A stretch of 5,052 nt of DNA from Chloroflexota bacterium (lineage in GTDB: Bacteria; Chloroflexota; Anaerolineae; Anaerolineales; Villigracilaceae): positions 1-5,052 of the forward strand of contig JAKAMM010000150.1 in the NCBI GenBank assembly GCA_021812905.1, in the 5' to 3' direction. Below are positions 1 through 5,052 of this stretch, in pieces. The notes below the pieces were generated by a model. It ran no database searches and was not told where the DNA came from. It worked only from the letters and a program-made list of their open reading frames with translations. Position numbers and translations under genes: made by a program. Numbering within the stretch: position 1 is the first letter of the stretch; each line of letters begins with the position of its first letter.

Positions 1-66
1 CGCACCCACACTGACGCGCTGGTCGCAACAACCAATTGGATCATGGCTTATTTATTGTCTGAATAG
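1..66 (+). CDS. Possible C-terminal end of an upstream gene (5' truncated)
   Basis: Frame 1 is open from the first base to a TAG at 64-66 and would encode about 21 residues ending in NWIMAYLLSE. Codon choice (GAC GCG CTG GTC GCA) resembles the neighbouring real genes, and the stop falls just before the non-coding 9-bp repeat array begins. That is the layout expected for the tail of an upstream gene. The piece is too short to assign to a family, and frame 2 is also open over the same stretch, to a TGA near 112, so this could be chance. No function is proposed. Confidence 0.35.
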   Translation, partial: RTHTDALVATTNWIMAYLLSE

Positions 67-71
67 TCTTG

Positions 72-150
72 CAAGTCTGACTGGTCTGACACGTCCGACT
101 TGTGAGATTTTTTGACCCGTAAGACCTGTTAGACTTTTTTGACTTGGAGA
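72..150. repeat. Degenerate 9-bp tandem repeat array upstream of the LLM oxidoreductase
   Basis: Successive units can be cut as CAAGTCTGA, CTGGTCTGA, CACGTCCGA, CTTGTGAGA, TTTTTTGA, CCCGTAAGA, CCTGTTAGA, CTTTTTTGA and CTTGGAGA. This gives nine units of 8-9 bp, nearly all starting with C and all ending in GA, with a loose consensus C-N-N-G-T-N-N-G-A. The last unit supplies the GGAG ribosome binding site of the next gene. No transcription or protein-binding role can be read from the sequence. The array probably belongs to a class of degenerate intergenic repeats in this genome, since a related string recurs upstream of clpC. Confidence 0.6.
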
Positions 151-155
151 CCATT

Positions 156-1181
156 ATGAAATTCGATGCCGCACTTCCTCCCATTCAATTGAAAGATGTT
201 CCCGCGATTGCGAAGGCCGCCGAGGAAATCGGCTTCGATGCGCTGTGGACTCAAGAGACTCAACACGACCCGTTTCTTCCATGCACACTGATCGCAGAGC
301 ACACATCGAAACTAAATTTCGGCACCGCCATCGCGGTCTCATTCGCGCGTTCGCCCGCGACGATTGCCTACACCGCCTGGGACCTGGCCGCGCAATCCGG
401 CGGACGGTTTATTCTGGGACTCGGCACGCAGGTCAAGGCGCACATCGAGCGGAGATTCGGGATGCAGTGGCCCGAGTCCGTGACGGGAAAATTGCGCGAG
501 CAAATCCTTGCCATGCGCGCTTTGTGGGATTGCTGGCAGAACGGCACGAAATTGAATTATCGCGGCGAATATTACAAGATCACGTTGATGTCGCCGTTCT
601 TTAATCCGGGGCCACTGCCCCCCTCTTCTTTAGGAGAGGGACTGGGGGTGAGGTCAATTCCCATTTACATCGCTGGCGTGAACACGGGCCTCGCCAAACT
701 GGCTGGCGAATTGTGCGAGGGATTCCACGCGCACCCGTTCAACAGTCCGAGATATTTGGGCGAGGTCATGTTACCTGCGATTGAAGAAGGTGCTAAGAAG
801 ACAAACCGCAAACGGGAAGATGTGATGGTTTCGGTCACGGCTTTTGTGGCGACTTCGCCCGAAGATGAAAACTTTGCGCGCGCCCAATTATCTTTCTACG
901 CGTCGACTCCCTCCTACCGCGCCGTCATGGACTTCCACGGCTGGGGCGAGACCGCCGAAAAATTATCGGCACACGCCGCGAAAGGCGAATGGGCCAAAAT
1001 GCCGATGCTCATCACGGATGAAATGCTGAACGAATTCTGTCTCGTCACTTCGCCGGAAAAATTAGCTCCCGGTTTGAAAAAGCGCTACGATAGAATCGCA
1101 GACCGACTTACACTTTATAGTCCATTCGTGCCGGGTGAGAGGGATGGGTTCTGGAAAGGATTGGCAAAGCAATTTCGATAA
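156..1181 (+). CDS. F420-dependent LLM-class oxidoreductase (TIGR03617-like)
   Basis: This is a predicted cytoplasmic flavin/F420-dependent oxidoreductase of the luciferase-like monooxygenase (bacterial luciferase TIM-barrel) superfamily; the substrate is unknown. The 341-residue product opens with MKFDAALPP and has EIGFDALWTQETQHDPFLP near residues 24-42, GTAIAVSFARSP (56-67), SGGRFILGLGTQVKAHIERRFG (about 81-102), IPIYIAGVN (168-176) and a C-terminal FVPGERDGFW. All are characteristic of the TIGR03617 group. The start was placed at ATG 156 because GGAG (146-149) lies 6 bases before it; the in-frame TTG at 144 would overlap that site. Residues 154-167 (PPSSLGEGLGVR region) are encoded by a palindromic repeat, and relatives as I recall them have only about five residues there. 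The enzyme's 3' end is partly duplicated downstream of higA. Family assignment is confident; F420 use rests on family knowledge. Confidence 0.9.
   Translation: MKFDAALPPIQLKDVPAIAKAAEEIGFDALWTQETQHDPFLPCTLIAEHTSKLNFGTAIAVSFARSPATIAYTAWDLAAQSGGRFILGLGTQVKAHIERRFGMQWPESVTGKLREQILAMRALWDCWQNGTKLNYRGEYYKITLMSPFFNPGPLPPSSLGEGLGVRSIPIYIAGVNTGLAKLAGELCEGFHAHPFNSPRYLGEVMLPAIEEGAKKTNRKREDVMVSVTAFVATSPEDENFARAQLSFYASTPSYRAVMDFHGWGETAEKLSAHAAKGEWAKMPMLITDEMLNEFCLVTSPEKLAPGLKKRYDRIADRLTLYSPFVPGERDGFWKGLAKQFR
611..653. repeat. GC-rich palindromic dispersed-type repeat inside the oxidoreductase gene
   Basis: A C-rich run (618-623) is followed by a hairpin with arms CCCTCT (621-626) and AGAGGG (635-640) around an 8-base loop, then ACTGGGGGTGAGG (641-653). 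This matches the form of a palindromic repeat I recall from intergenic DNA of Chloroflexota and other bacteria, in which CCTCTCC..GGAGAGG is followed by CTGGGGGTGAGG. Here it is translated in frame as part of the oxidoreductase (SSLGEGLGVR). Its edges are approximate because no second copy is in the window. Identity as a dispersed repeat rests on recollection and was not searched. Confidence 0.65.
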
Positions 1182-1199
1182 AAAGCGAAAATTGGGGGA

Positions 1200-1228
1200 T
1201 TGCAAAACATCTCAACTTGAGATAAACT
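1200..1228 (+). promoter_or_regulatory. Putative higBA promoter
   Basis: TTGCAA (1200-1205) and TAAACT (1223-1228) are separated by 17 bases and each matches the sigma-70 consensus at four of six positions. The predicted transcription start falls around 1234-1236, essentially at the GTG start codon of higB at 1235. The toxin mRNA could therefore be leaderless, which fits the absence of a clear Shine-Dalgarno sequence. The boxes are individually weak. The palindrome filling the spacer is what makes this placement attractive. Confidence 0.45.
1209..1223. promoter_or_regulatory. Perfect 7-1-7 palindrome, likely HigA/HigBA operator
   Basis: ATCTCAA (1209-1215), a central C (1216) and TTGAGAT (1217-1223) form a perfect inverted repeat just upstream of higB. 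It occupies the spacer between the putative -35 and -10 boxes and touches the first base of the -10. HigA antitoxins are known to repress their own operon by binding palindromes at this kind of position with their helix-turn-helix domain. The palindrome is seen directly; the link to HigA is inferred from position and family behaviour. Confidence 0.65.
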
Positions 1229-1234
1229 GACGAT

Positions 1235-1522
1235 GTGCATATCATCTCTCGCAAAGCCCTGATTCAGTTCTGGCAAAAACATCCTGACAGTCAGACAAGC
1301 TTTGCAAGATGGTTCAAAGTTATGGAAAAGACCGATTTTCACAGTTTTGCTGAGTTGCGAGCCGTTTTTCCCTCCGCGGACAAAGTACAAGACTGGATCG
1401 TTTTCAACATCAGCGGGAATAAATATCGCTTGATTGTCTCGATCCACTTTAATCGCAGCAAAGTTTATATTCGACATGTTCTGACGCACCCAGAATATGA
1501 TCGAGGAGATTGGAAGAAATGA
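1235..1522 (+). CDS. higB: HigB-type toxin, mRNA interferase of type II TA system
   Basis: This is a 95-residue predicted HigB toxin (RelE-fold superfamily, HigB_toxin type), expected to cleave mRNA on the ribosome when free of its antitoxin. Features seen: an N-terminal helical part with FWQKHPDSQ (12-20), a middle SFAELRAVFPSADKV (37-51), the core strands WIVFNISGNKYRLIVSIHF (54-72), and the family's C-terminal signature VYIRHVLTHPEYD (77-89), including basic and His/Tyr residues of the presumed active site. The start is GTG 1235, because TAA at 1223-1225 closes the frame just upstream and no earlier start exists. There is no convincing ribosome binding site, so a leaderless transcript is possible. 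The gene overlaps higA by four bases (ATGA). Length is normal for the family and the toxin looks intact. The base composition is visibly more AT-rich than the flanking oxidoreductase gene, in keeping with acquisition by transfer. Confidence 0.88.
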   Translation: MHIISRKALIQFWQKHPDSQTSFARWFKVMEKTDFHSFAELRAVFPSADKVQDWIVFNISGNKYRLIVSIHFNRSKVYIRHVLTHPEYDRGDWKK

Positions 1523-1917
1523 CACTTGCAAACGACCAGCTTCAAACATCCTGGACAAATATCGCTCCTCTGCTCATCATTCGCAACGAGCGCGAGTATA
1601 AAGCGGCTGTTAAGCGAATGAATGAAATACTCGACGAGGTTGGGACAAATGAAAAGCACCCACTCTACAGTTTACTGGACACGCTCAGCACACTCATCCA
1701 TGCTTATGAAGAGCAACACTTCCCGATGCCAGCATCCACGGGAGCGGACGTATTACGCTTCCTCATGGATGAGCATGGAATGACTCAATCCGATTTGCCC
1801 GAAATAGGCTCACAGGGGGTCATTTCAGAGATACTGAACGACAAGCGTGAATTGAATGTCCGCCAGATTCGTATTTTAGCCACGAGATTCAAAGTCTCAC
1901 CAGCAGTGTTTGTATAG
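1519..1917 (+). CDS. higA: HigA-type antitoxin with C-terminal helix-turn-helix
   Basis: This is a 132-residue predicted antitoxin that neutralises HigB and represses the operon. The N-terminal half (about 1-70) is mostly helical, with IRNEREYKAAVKRMNEILDE (21-40) and a helix ending HAYEEQHFPMP. The C-terminal half (about 75-132) is a Cro/C1-type HTH: GADVLRFLMDEHGMTQSDL, then SQGVISEILNDKRELN as the recognition region, ending in KVSPAVFV, a usual terminus for this family. ATG 1519 was chosen because it forms an ATGA overlap with the higB stop (translational coupling) and has GAGGAG at 1503-1508; an in-frame TTG at 1510 is less likely. The TAG stop lies inside sequence matching the tail of an LLM oxidoreductase gene, so the stop codon itself seems to come from the older flanking DNA. 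Confidence 0.88.
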   Translation: MTLANDQLQTSWTNIAPLLIIRNEREYKAAVKRMNEILDEVGTNEKHPLYSLLDTLSTLIHAYEEQHFPMPASTGADVLRFLMDEHGMTQSDLPEIGSQGVISEILNDKRELNVRQIRILATRFKVSPAVFV

Positions 1918-1984
1918 TCTCCTCTTCGTGCCGGGCAAGAGAGATGAGTTTTGGAGAGAATTGAACAAATCATTTAATGGTTGA
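1913..1984 (+). pseudogene. 3' remnant of a second LLM-class oxidoreductase gene
   Basis: Read in frame from TAT 1913 to TGA 1982, this stretch encodes YSLLFVPGKRDEFWRELN and then KSFNG. It aligns with the last residues of the oxidoreductase at 156-1181 (from TAT 1116: YSPFVPGERDGFWKGLAK, then QFR), with 13 of 21 aligned residues identical, one extra codon, and equivalent stop positions. Upstream of 1913 the similarity ends abruptly: the preceding codons belong to higA and do not resemble the oxidoreductase. There is no plausible start, so it is a non-functional tail of a diverged paralogue. The sequence before the next gene (1985-2010) holds only that gene's ribosome binding site. Confidence 0.75.
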
Positions 1985-1998
1985 CGCTCTTTCATTAC

Positions 1999-2005
1999 AA
2001 AGGAG
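1999..2005 (+). promoter_or_regulatory. Ribosome binding site fixing the methyltransferase start
   Basis: AAAGGAG lies five bases before ATG 2011. This strong site decides for ATG 2011 over the in-frame TTG at 1981, which lies inside the oxidoreductase remnant and has no comparable site. Confidence 0.75.
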
Positions 2006-2010
2006 TCGCC

Positions 2011-2634
2011 ATGTCCACCTTTGATTGGATCGCGGCGAGCATCGTCATTGTTACGTTGATCTATGTAAGTTTTGTCCTCACTCTGGCGGATTGGTTCGCT
2101 GCCCTCCGCAAAGGACAAGCCGTCACGTTATTGCCTGAGCGCGCAGGACGCAAATGGCCGCTTTGGACTCAGGTTGCGATGATTATCCTTGGCCTGGCGC
2201 TTTGTATTCCGTTCTTTTACTACGGTTGGATTCCATTGTTTCAAGTACCGCCTAACGCGGCACTCACCCTCGGCGTGATCGGATTGGTTTTGTATCTCGC
2301 CGGTTTGACCTTTGCACTTTGGGCGCGTCGCGCGCTCGGCAAATATTGGGGCGTCAGCACCAGTCTGCAAGTAAAATTGTTGGGTGACCACCAACTCATC
2401 CAAAACGGACCCTATGCCTTCGTCCGTCATCCAATGTATTTTGGCGCGTGGGTTCTCTTTTTCGGTTTGACCCTGCTCTATCCGGTCTGGGCGGTTTTTA
2501 TCCTATTTATTTCTTCATTGATATCATTTGCAGGCCGCGCCCGCCGCGAAGAGTCGGCGTTGGAAGAAAGATTTGGCAAGGAATGGACAGAATACAAGAA
2601 ACGGACAAAAATCTTAATCCCATTTATCTATTAG
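2011..2634 (+). CDS. Isoprenylcysteine carboxyl methyltransferase-like membrane protein
   Basis: This is a 207-residue integral membrane protein of the ICMT/phospholipid methyltransferase-like superfamily; such proteins use S-adenosylmethionine, but the bacterial substrates are mostly unknown. Four hydrophobic segments are visible at about residues 6-26, 52-73, 83-105 and 146-174, the last long enough to cross twice as a hairpin. The family signature GPYAFVRHPMYFG (133-145) follows a polar loop with LGKYWGVS, and the C-terminus has RREESALEERFGKEWTEYKKRT (178-199). This is the conserved R..EE..L...FG.EW..Y pattern that forms the cofactor-binding end. These residues are intact, so the enzyme is probably active. 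The stop codon overlaps the ribosome binding site of the MazG-like gene, so the two are likely co-transcribed. Bacteria usually lack prenylated CaaX proteins, so a true isoprenylcysteine substrate is doubtful. A specific symbol is not justified. Confidence 0.85.
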   Translation: MSTFDWIAASIVIVTLIYVSFVLTLADWFAALRKGQAVTLLPERAGRKWPLWTQVAMIILGLALCIPFFYYGWIPLFQVPPNAALTLGVIGLVLYLAGLTFALWARRALGKYWGVSTSLQVKLLGDHQLIQNGPYAFVRHPMYFGAWVLFFGLTLLYPVWAVFILFISSLISFAGRARREESALEERFGKEWTEYKKRTKILIPFIY

Positions 2635-2642
2635 GAAACAAC

Positions 2643-2972
2643 ATGAACTTCACCGACTACCAAACCAAATCTCGCGTCACCGCCAAATATCCCGCCATCG
2701 GGCACGGCGTCATCTATCCCACGCTCGGACTCATCAACGAGGCGGGCGAAGTCGCAGGCAAGATCAAAAAGGTCTTCCGCGACAAGGACGGCCTTATCAG
2801 CGATGAAACGCGTAAGGCCCTCAAAGCCGAGCTCGGCGACGTGTTATGGTATCTGGCACAGGTTTCCACGGAATTAAATTTGTCCCTCGACGAAATCGCC
2901 GAATATAACCTTGCCAAATTGCTTGATCGTCAGGCACGCGGCAAGATCAAAGGCGATGGAGATAATCGGTAA
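2643..2972 (+). CDS. MazG-like nucleotide pyrophosphohydrolase
   Basis: This is a 109-residue single-domain protein of the MazG/all-alpha NTP pyrophosphatase superfamily, predicted to hydrolyse a nucleoside triphosphate to the monophosphate and pyrophosphate with magnesium. The metal-binding signature E-x2-E...E-x2-D is complete: E33 and E36 in NEAGEVAGKIKK, E63 and D66 in AELGDVLWYLAQ. A basic segment (KVFRDKDG) lies between the two helices. The start is ATG 2643 with AGGAAA at 2633-2638, overlapping the stop of the methyltransferase gene; the frame is open further upstream, but that part lies inside the methyltransferase gene and reads unlike MazG. At about 110 residues it is a short MazG-like form, not the two-domain housekeeping MazG. 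Substrate cannot be read from the sequence: house-cleaning of non-canonical nucleotides is typical for relatives. Confidence 0.87.
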   Translation: MNFTDYQTKSRVTAKYPAIGHGVIYPTLGLINEAGEVAGKIKKVFRDKDGLISDETRKALKAELGDVLWYLAQVSTELNLSLDEIAEYNLAKLLDRQARGKIKGDGDNR

Positions 2973-2974
2973 AA

Positions 2975-3043
2975 AGGTGTCAAGTGTCACGTAGTCCAAG
3001 TGTCATGCTCAACCTGATACCTGAAACTTGATACCTGACACGT
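2975..3043. repeat. Short direct and inverted repeats between the MazG-like gene and clpC
   Basis: CAAGTGTCA occurs at 2981-2989 and 2997-3005 (16-bp spacing). TGATACCTGA occurs at 3015-3024 and 3029-3038 (14-bp spacing). AGGTGTCAAGT (2975-2985) pairs with ACTTGATACCT (3026-3036) as an inverted repeat with one mismatch and a 40-base loop. The string CTGACACGT (3035-3043) also occurs in the first intergenic array at 86-94. This could fold as an mRNA 3'-end structure for the upstream operon, but there is no run of T after it, so an intrinsic terminator is not supported. Confidence 0.5.
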
Positions 3044-3088
3044 TTCCCAAACTCTAATCTTTCTCCTACACAAACTCCCCGCCCTTTT

Positions 3089-3097
3089 TGGTAGAAT
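3089..3097 (+). promoter_or_regulatory. Putative extended -10 promoter of clpC
   Basis: TGG-TAGAAT gives a TGN extended -10 element and a -10 box at 3092-3097 matching TATAAT at five of six positions. No good -35 is seen at the usual distance (CACAAA at 3069-3074 is poor), which is common for extended -10 promoters. Transcription would start near 3104, leaving a leader of about 40 bases before ATG 3145. Confidence 0.5.
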
Positions 3098-3139
3098 TCT
3101 CCCTGACCCAATCCACTTTCAATGGGTCAAGGAGAATTC
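3094..3139. promoter_or_regulatory. Long inverted repeat over the clpC transcription start and ribosome binding site
   Basis: GAATTCTCCCTGACCCA (3094-3110) and TGGGTCAAGGAGAATTC (3123-3139) are inverted copies of 17 bases with a single mismatch (C3103 against A3130) and a 12-base spacer. The left arm overlaps the -10 box; the right arm contains AAGGAG (3129-3134), the ribosome binding site of clpC. It could act as a DNA operator for a stress repressor, or as an RNA hairpin hiding the ribosome binding site. It does not match CIRCE (TTAGCACTC-N9-GAGTGCTAA), the tandem CtsR heptamer, or HspR's HAIR element as I know them. Confidence 0.75.
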
Positions 3140-3144
3140 ATTTT

Positions 3145-5052
3145 ATGGCTGGAATGGAACGTTTTACCCAGCGAGCACGAAGGGTACTCAGTTTGGCGCA
3201 TCAGGAAGCCGAACGCGCCCAGCAAAACAGCATTGGCACCGAACACCTGCTTCTTGGACTTATGGGAGAAGAAGGCGGCGTGGCAAGCCGCGTCCTGCGC
3301 GAACTCGGGTTGGAATCCAACCGCGTGCGCGAGATCATCCAACGCGTCAGCGTCGAAAGCCATCACACCAACGTCAAGATCGAACTGGCGCCGGACACCC
3401 AACAAGTCCTCGAATACGCTGTGGACGAGGCGCGCCGCCTCGGTCATCATTATATTGGTACAGAACACATCCTGCTCGGTCTGGTGCGCGTGGAAGGCAC
3501 TGCCATGGAAGTCCTGCGCAGACTCGGCGTTACCGCCGACCAGGTGCGCAGGCAGACGCGCCGCGTGCTCAACGAGTCCGCTTCTTCGTCCACGCCCACA
3601 GCGGCTGGCCCACAACCAGGCCGACCCAACGCTGGAGACAAGAATCCCAAGACTCCGCTCGTTGACCAACTCGCCAGCGACTTAACGTCAAAGGCCGAAG
3701 AAAAGAAACTCGACCCGGTCATTGGCCGACAGATGGAGATCGAACGCGTCATTCAAATTCTGGCGCGCCGCACAAAAAATAATCCTGCATTGATCGGCGA
3801 ACCCGGCGTCGGCAAAACCGCCATCGTCGAGGGCCTCGCCCAACGCATCGTGGACGGCGATGTCCCTGCCCCGCTGATGAACAAGCGCGTGCTTCAGTTG
3901 GATGTCGGCTCACTCGTGGCTGGCACGATGTATCGCGGACAATTCGAGGAAAGACTCAAACGCGTCATTGATGAGTTGAAGCAATCGGGTTCGATCCTGT
4001 TTATTGATGAAGTCCACATGCTGGTCGGAGCGGGAGCCGCTGGTTCGTCCGTTGATGCCGCGAACATTCTCAAGCCCGCCCTTTCGCGCGGCGAATTGCA
4101 AGTCATCGGCGCGACCACGCTCGACGAATATCGCAAGCACATCGAAACCGACGCCGCCCTCGAACGCCGCTTCCAACCCGTCCAGGTGGACGAGCCGTCC
4201 GAAGAAGAAACGATACAAATTCTCAAAGGCATTCGCTCCGCGTACGAGGAGCATCATCATCTCGTGATTTCAGATGAAGCCCTCGAAGCGGCGGTCCACC
4301 TTTCGTCCCGTTATGTCACGGAAAGATTCCTGCCAGATAAAGCCATCGACCTGATCGACGAGTCTTCGTCGCGTGTCCGCATGTACAAAAGTCCCGCCGC
4401 GAAACACGCCAAGGATTTATTCGGTCAATTGAAGAACGCGCGCCAGAACCGTTCGCTCGCACAGGAAGAAGGCAATGCCGATGAATTGAAGGAATGGGTA
4501 GAGCGCGAGACCGATCTCGGCGAACAGATCGAACGCCTGCGCTCCGGTTGGGATCGCGCCAACAGTCCCGTTGTTTCTGCCGAAGACATCGCCGAAGTGG
4601 TTTCAATGTGGACCGGTGTGCCGCTCATGCAATTGGCCGAGGAAGAATCGCAACGACTGCTCAAGATGGAAGACGAGCTTCGCAAGGGCATCATCGGCCA
4701 GGAAGATGCGATCATCGCCATCTCGCGCGCCGTGCGCCGCGCCCGCGCCGGGTTGAAAGACCCGAAGCGCCCGATCGGTTCGTTCATGTTCCTCGGGCCC
4801 ACCGGCGTCGGCAAGACCGAGTTGACAAAGACTCTCGCCAAATTTATGTTCGGCAGTGAAGAAGCCGCCATCCAACTCGATATGTCCGAGTTCATGGAAC
4901 GCCACACCGCTTCGCGTTTGGTTGGCGCGCCTCCCGGATATGTCGGCTACGAAGAAGCCGGTCAACTCACCGAGGCCTTGCGCCGCCGCCCGTATTCGAT
5001 AGTTGTTTTCGACGAGATCGAGAAGGCTCATCCTGAAGTCCACAACATGTTG
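3145..5052 (+). CDS. clpC: ATP-dependent Clp protease ATPase subunit ClpC (3' truncated by window)
   Basis: This is the first 636 residues of a ClpC-type Hsp100 unfoldase, which feeds proteins into ClpP in the cytoplasm; the full family length is roughly 810-850 residues. Domains in order: two N-terminal Clp repeats (about 5-70 and 80-143, each with [10 protein letters not shown] or [10 protein letters not shown]), a Ser/Pro/Gly-rich linker (145-170), AAA-1 with Walker A GEPGVGKT (218-225), pore loop AGTMYRG (259-265), Walker B LFIDE (285-289) and arginine finger region ALERRF (338-343). A short coiled middle domain (about 405-472) follows, then AAA-2 with Walker A GPTGVGKT (551-558) and Walker B VVFDE (620-624). 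The short middle domain separates it from ClpB. Its UVR-like motif is poorly conserved. Pore loop 1 has Met at 262 where many ClpC proteins have Lys. The ClpP-binding loop lies beyond the window. ATG 3145 follows AAGGAG by 10 bases. Confidence 0.95.
   Translation, partial: MAGMERFTQRARRVLSLAHQEAERAQQNSIGTEHLLLGLMGEEGGVASRVLRELGLESNRVREIIQRVSVESHHTNVKIELAPDTQQVLEYAVDEARRLGHHYIGTEHILLGLVRVEGTAMEVLRRLGVTADQVRRQTRRVLNESASSSTPTAAGPQPGRPNAGDKNPKTPLVDQLASDLTSKAEEKKLDPVIGRQMEIERVIQILARRTKNNPALIGEPGVGKTAIVEGLAQRIVDGDVPAPLMNKRVLQLDVGSLVAGTMYRGQFEERLKRVIDELKQSGSILFIDEVHMLVGAGAAGSSVDAANILKPALSRGELQVIGATTLDEYRKHIETDAALERRFQPVQVDEPSEEETIQILKGIRSAYEEHHHLVISDEALEAAVHLSSRYVTERFLPDKAIDLIDESSSRVRMYKSPAAKHAKDLFGQLKNARQNRSLAQEEGNADELKEWVERETDLGEQIERLRSGWDRANSPVVSAEDIAEVVSMWTGVPLMQLAEEESQRLLKMEDELRKGIIGQEDAIIAISRAVRRARAGLKDPKRPIGSFMFLGPTGVGKTELTKTLAKFMFGSEEAAIQLDMSEFMERHTASRLVGAPPGYVGYEEAGQLTEALRRRPYSIVVFDEIEKAHPEVHNML

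Noticed and set aside
1115..1558. Minus-strand open frame of 147 codons across the end of the oxidoreductase and higB
   Set aside because: It spans two well-supported + strand genes and has no recognisable domain.
1951..1978. Possible promoter TTGGAG-N16-TTTAAT before the methyltransferase gene
   Set aside because: The -10 is fair but the -35 is poor, and the boxes lie inside the oxidoreductase remnant, where such bases are explained by coding ancestry.
2448..2642. Longer N-terminus for the MazG-like protein
   Set aside because: The extra part lies within the methyltransferase gene and reads unlike MazG; ATG 2643 has its own ribosome binding site and gives the normal length.
2973..3060. Intrinsic terminator after the MazG-like gene
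   Set aside because: The inverted repeat has a 40-base loop and no T-run follows it.
3104..3130. CtsR-type or CIRCE heat-shock operator at clpC
   Set aside because: Only one GGTCAA half-like string is present in each orientation rather than a direct repeat, and the arms do not match CIRCE.
3127..3669. Long open frame on the minus strand opposite the ClpC N-domain, and a + strand frame at 3122-3685
   Set aside because: Both overlap the clpC frame, which shows clear Clp repeats and continues open through 5052; their translations are low-complexity or lack any family motif.
4425..5043. Overlapping minus-strand open frames opposite the second half of clpC
   Set aside because: They are antisense to conserved AAA motifs and have compositions expected of shadow frames in GC-rich DNA.
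1..5052. CRISPR array, transposase or phage genes
   Set aside because: No regular direct repeats with unique spacers, no transposase-like product and no phage structural genes were found on either strand.

Overview
The window looks like chromosomal DNA from a Chloroflexota bacterium, probably of the Anaerolineae type. This is inferred from three things: a TIGR03617-like F420-dependent luciferase-family oxidoreductase, a ClpC with two N-terminal Clp repeats, and intergenic DNA full of degenerate short repeats. No rRNA or tRNA is present to confirm it. All recognisable genes lie on the + strand.

Layout: (1) positions 1-66 may hold the last codons of an upstream gene. (2) Positions 72-150 carry a degenerate 9-bp tandem repeat that runs into the ribosome binding site of the first full gene. 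(3) 156-1181 encodes an F420-dependent LLM-class oxidoreductase; a palindromic GC-rich repeat of the dispersed intergenic type sits inside it, in frame. (4) 1235-1917 is a type II toxin-antitoxin pair, higB then higA, joined by an ATGA overlap and preceded by a perfect 7-1-7 palindrome placed between plausible -35 and -10 boxes. (5) 1913-1984 is a fragment matching only the 3' end of an LLM oxidoreductase gene, fused to the higA stop codon. It implies that a tandem paralogue was once here and was mostly lost or replaced when the TA module arrived. (6) 2011-2634 encodes an integral-membrane isoprenylcysteine methyltransferase-like protein, followed after 8 bases by (7) 2643-2972, a MazG-like nucleotide pyrophosphohydrolase. 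(8) 2973-3144 is a gene-free stretch with short direct and inverted repeats, then an extended -10 promoter and a 17-bp-arm inverted repeat that overlaps the predicted transcription start and the ribosome binding site of clpC. (9) 3145-5052 is the first 636 codons of clpC, cut off by the window end.

The genes do not form one pathway. The methyltransferase and MazG genes are probably co-transcribed, higBA is a self-regulated module, and clpC appears to have its own promoter and a strong regulatory palindrome. The most unusual signals are the clpC leader palindrome, the repeat accommodated in the oxidoreductase reading frame, and the toxin-antitoxin module abutting a decayed paralogue tail.
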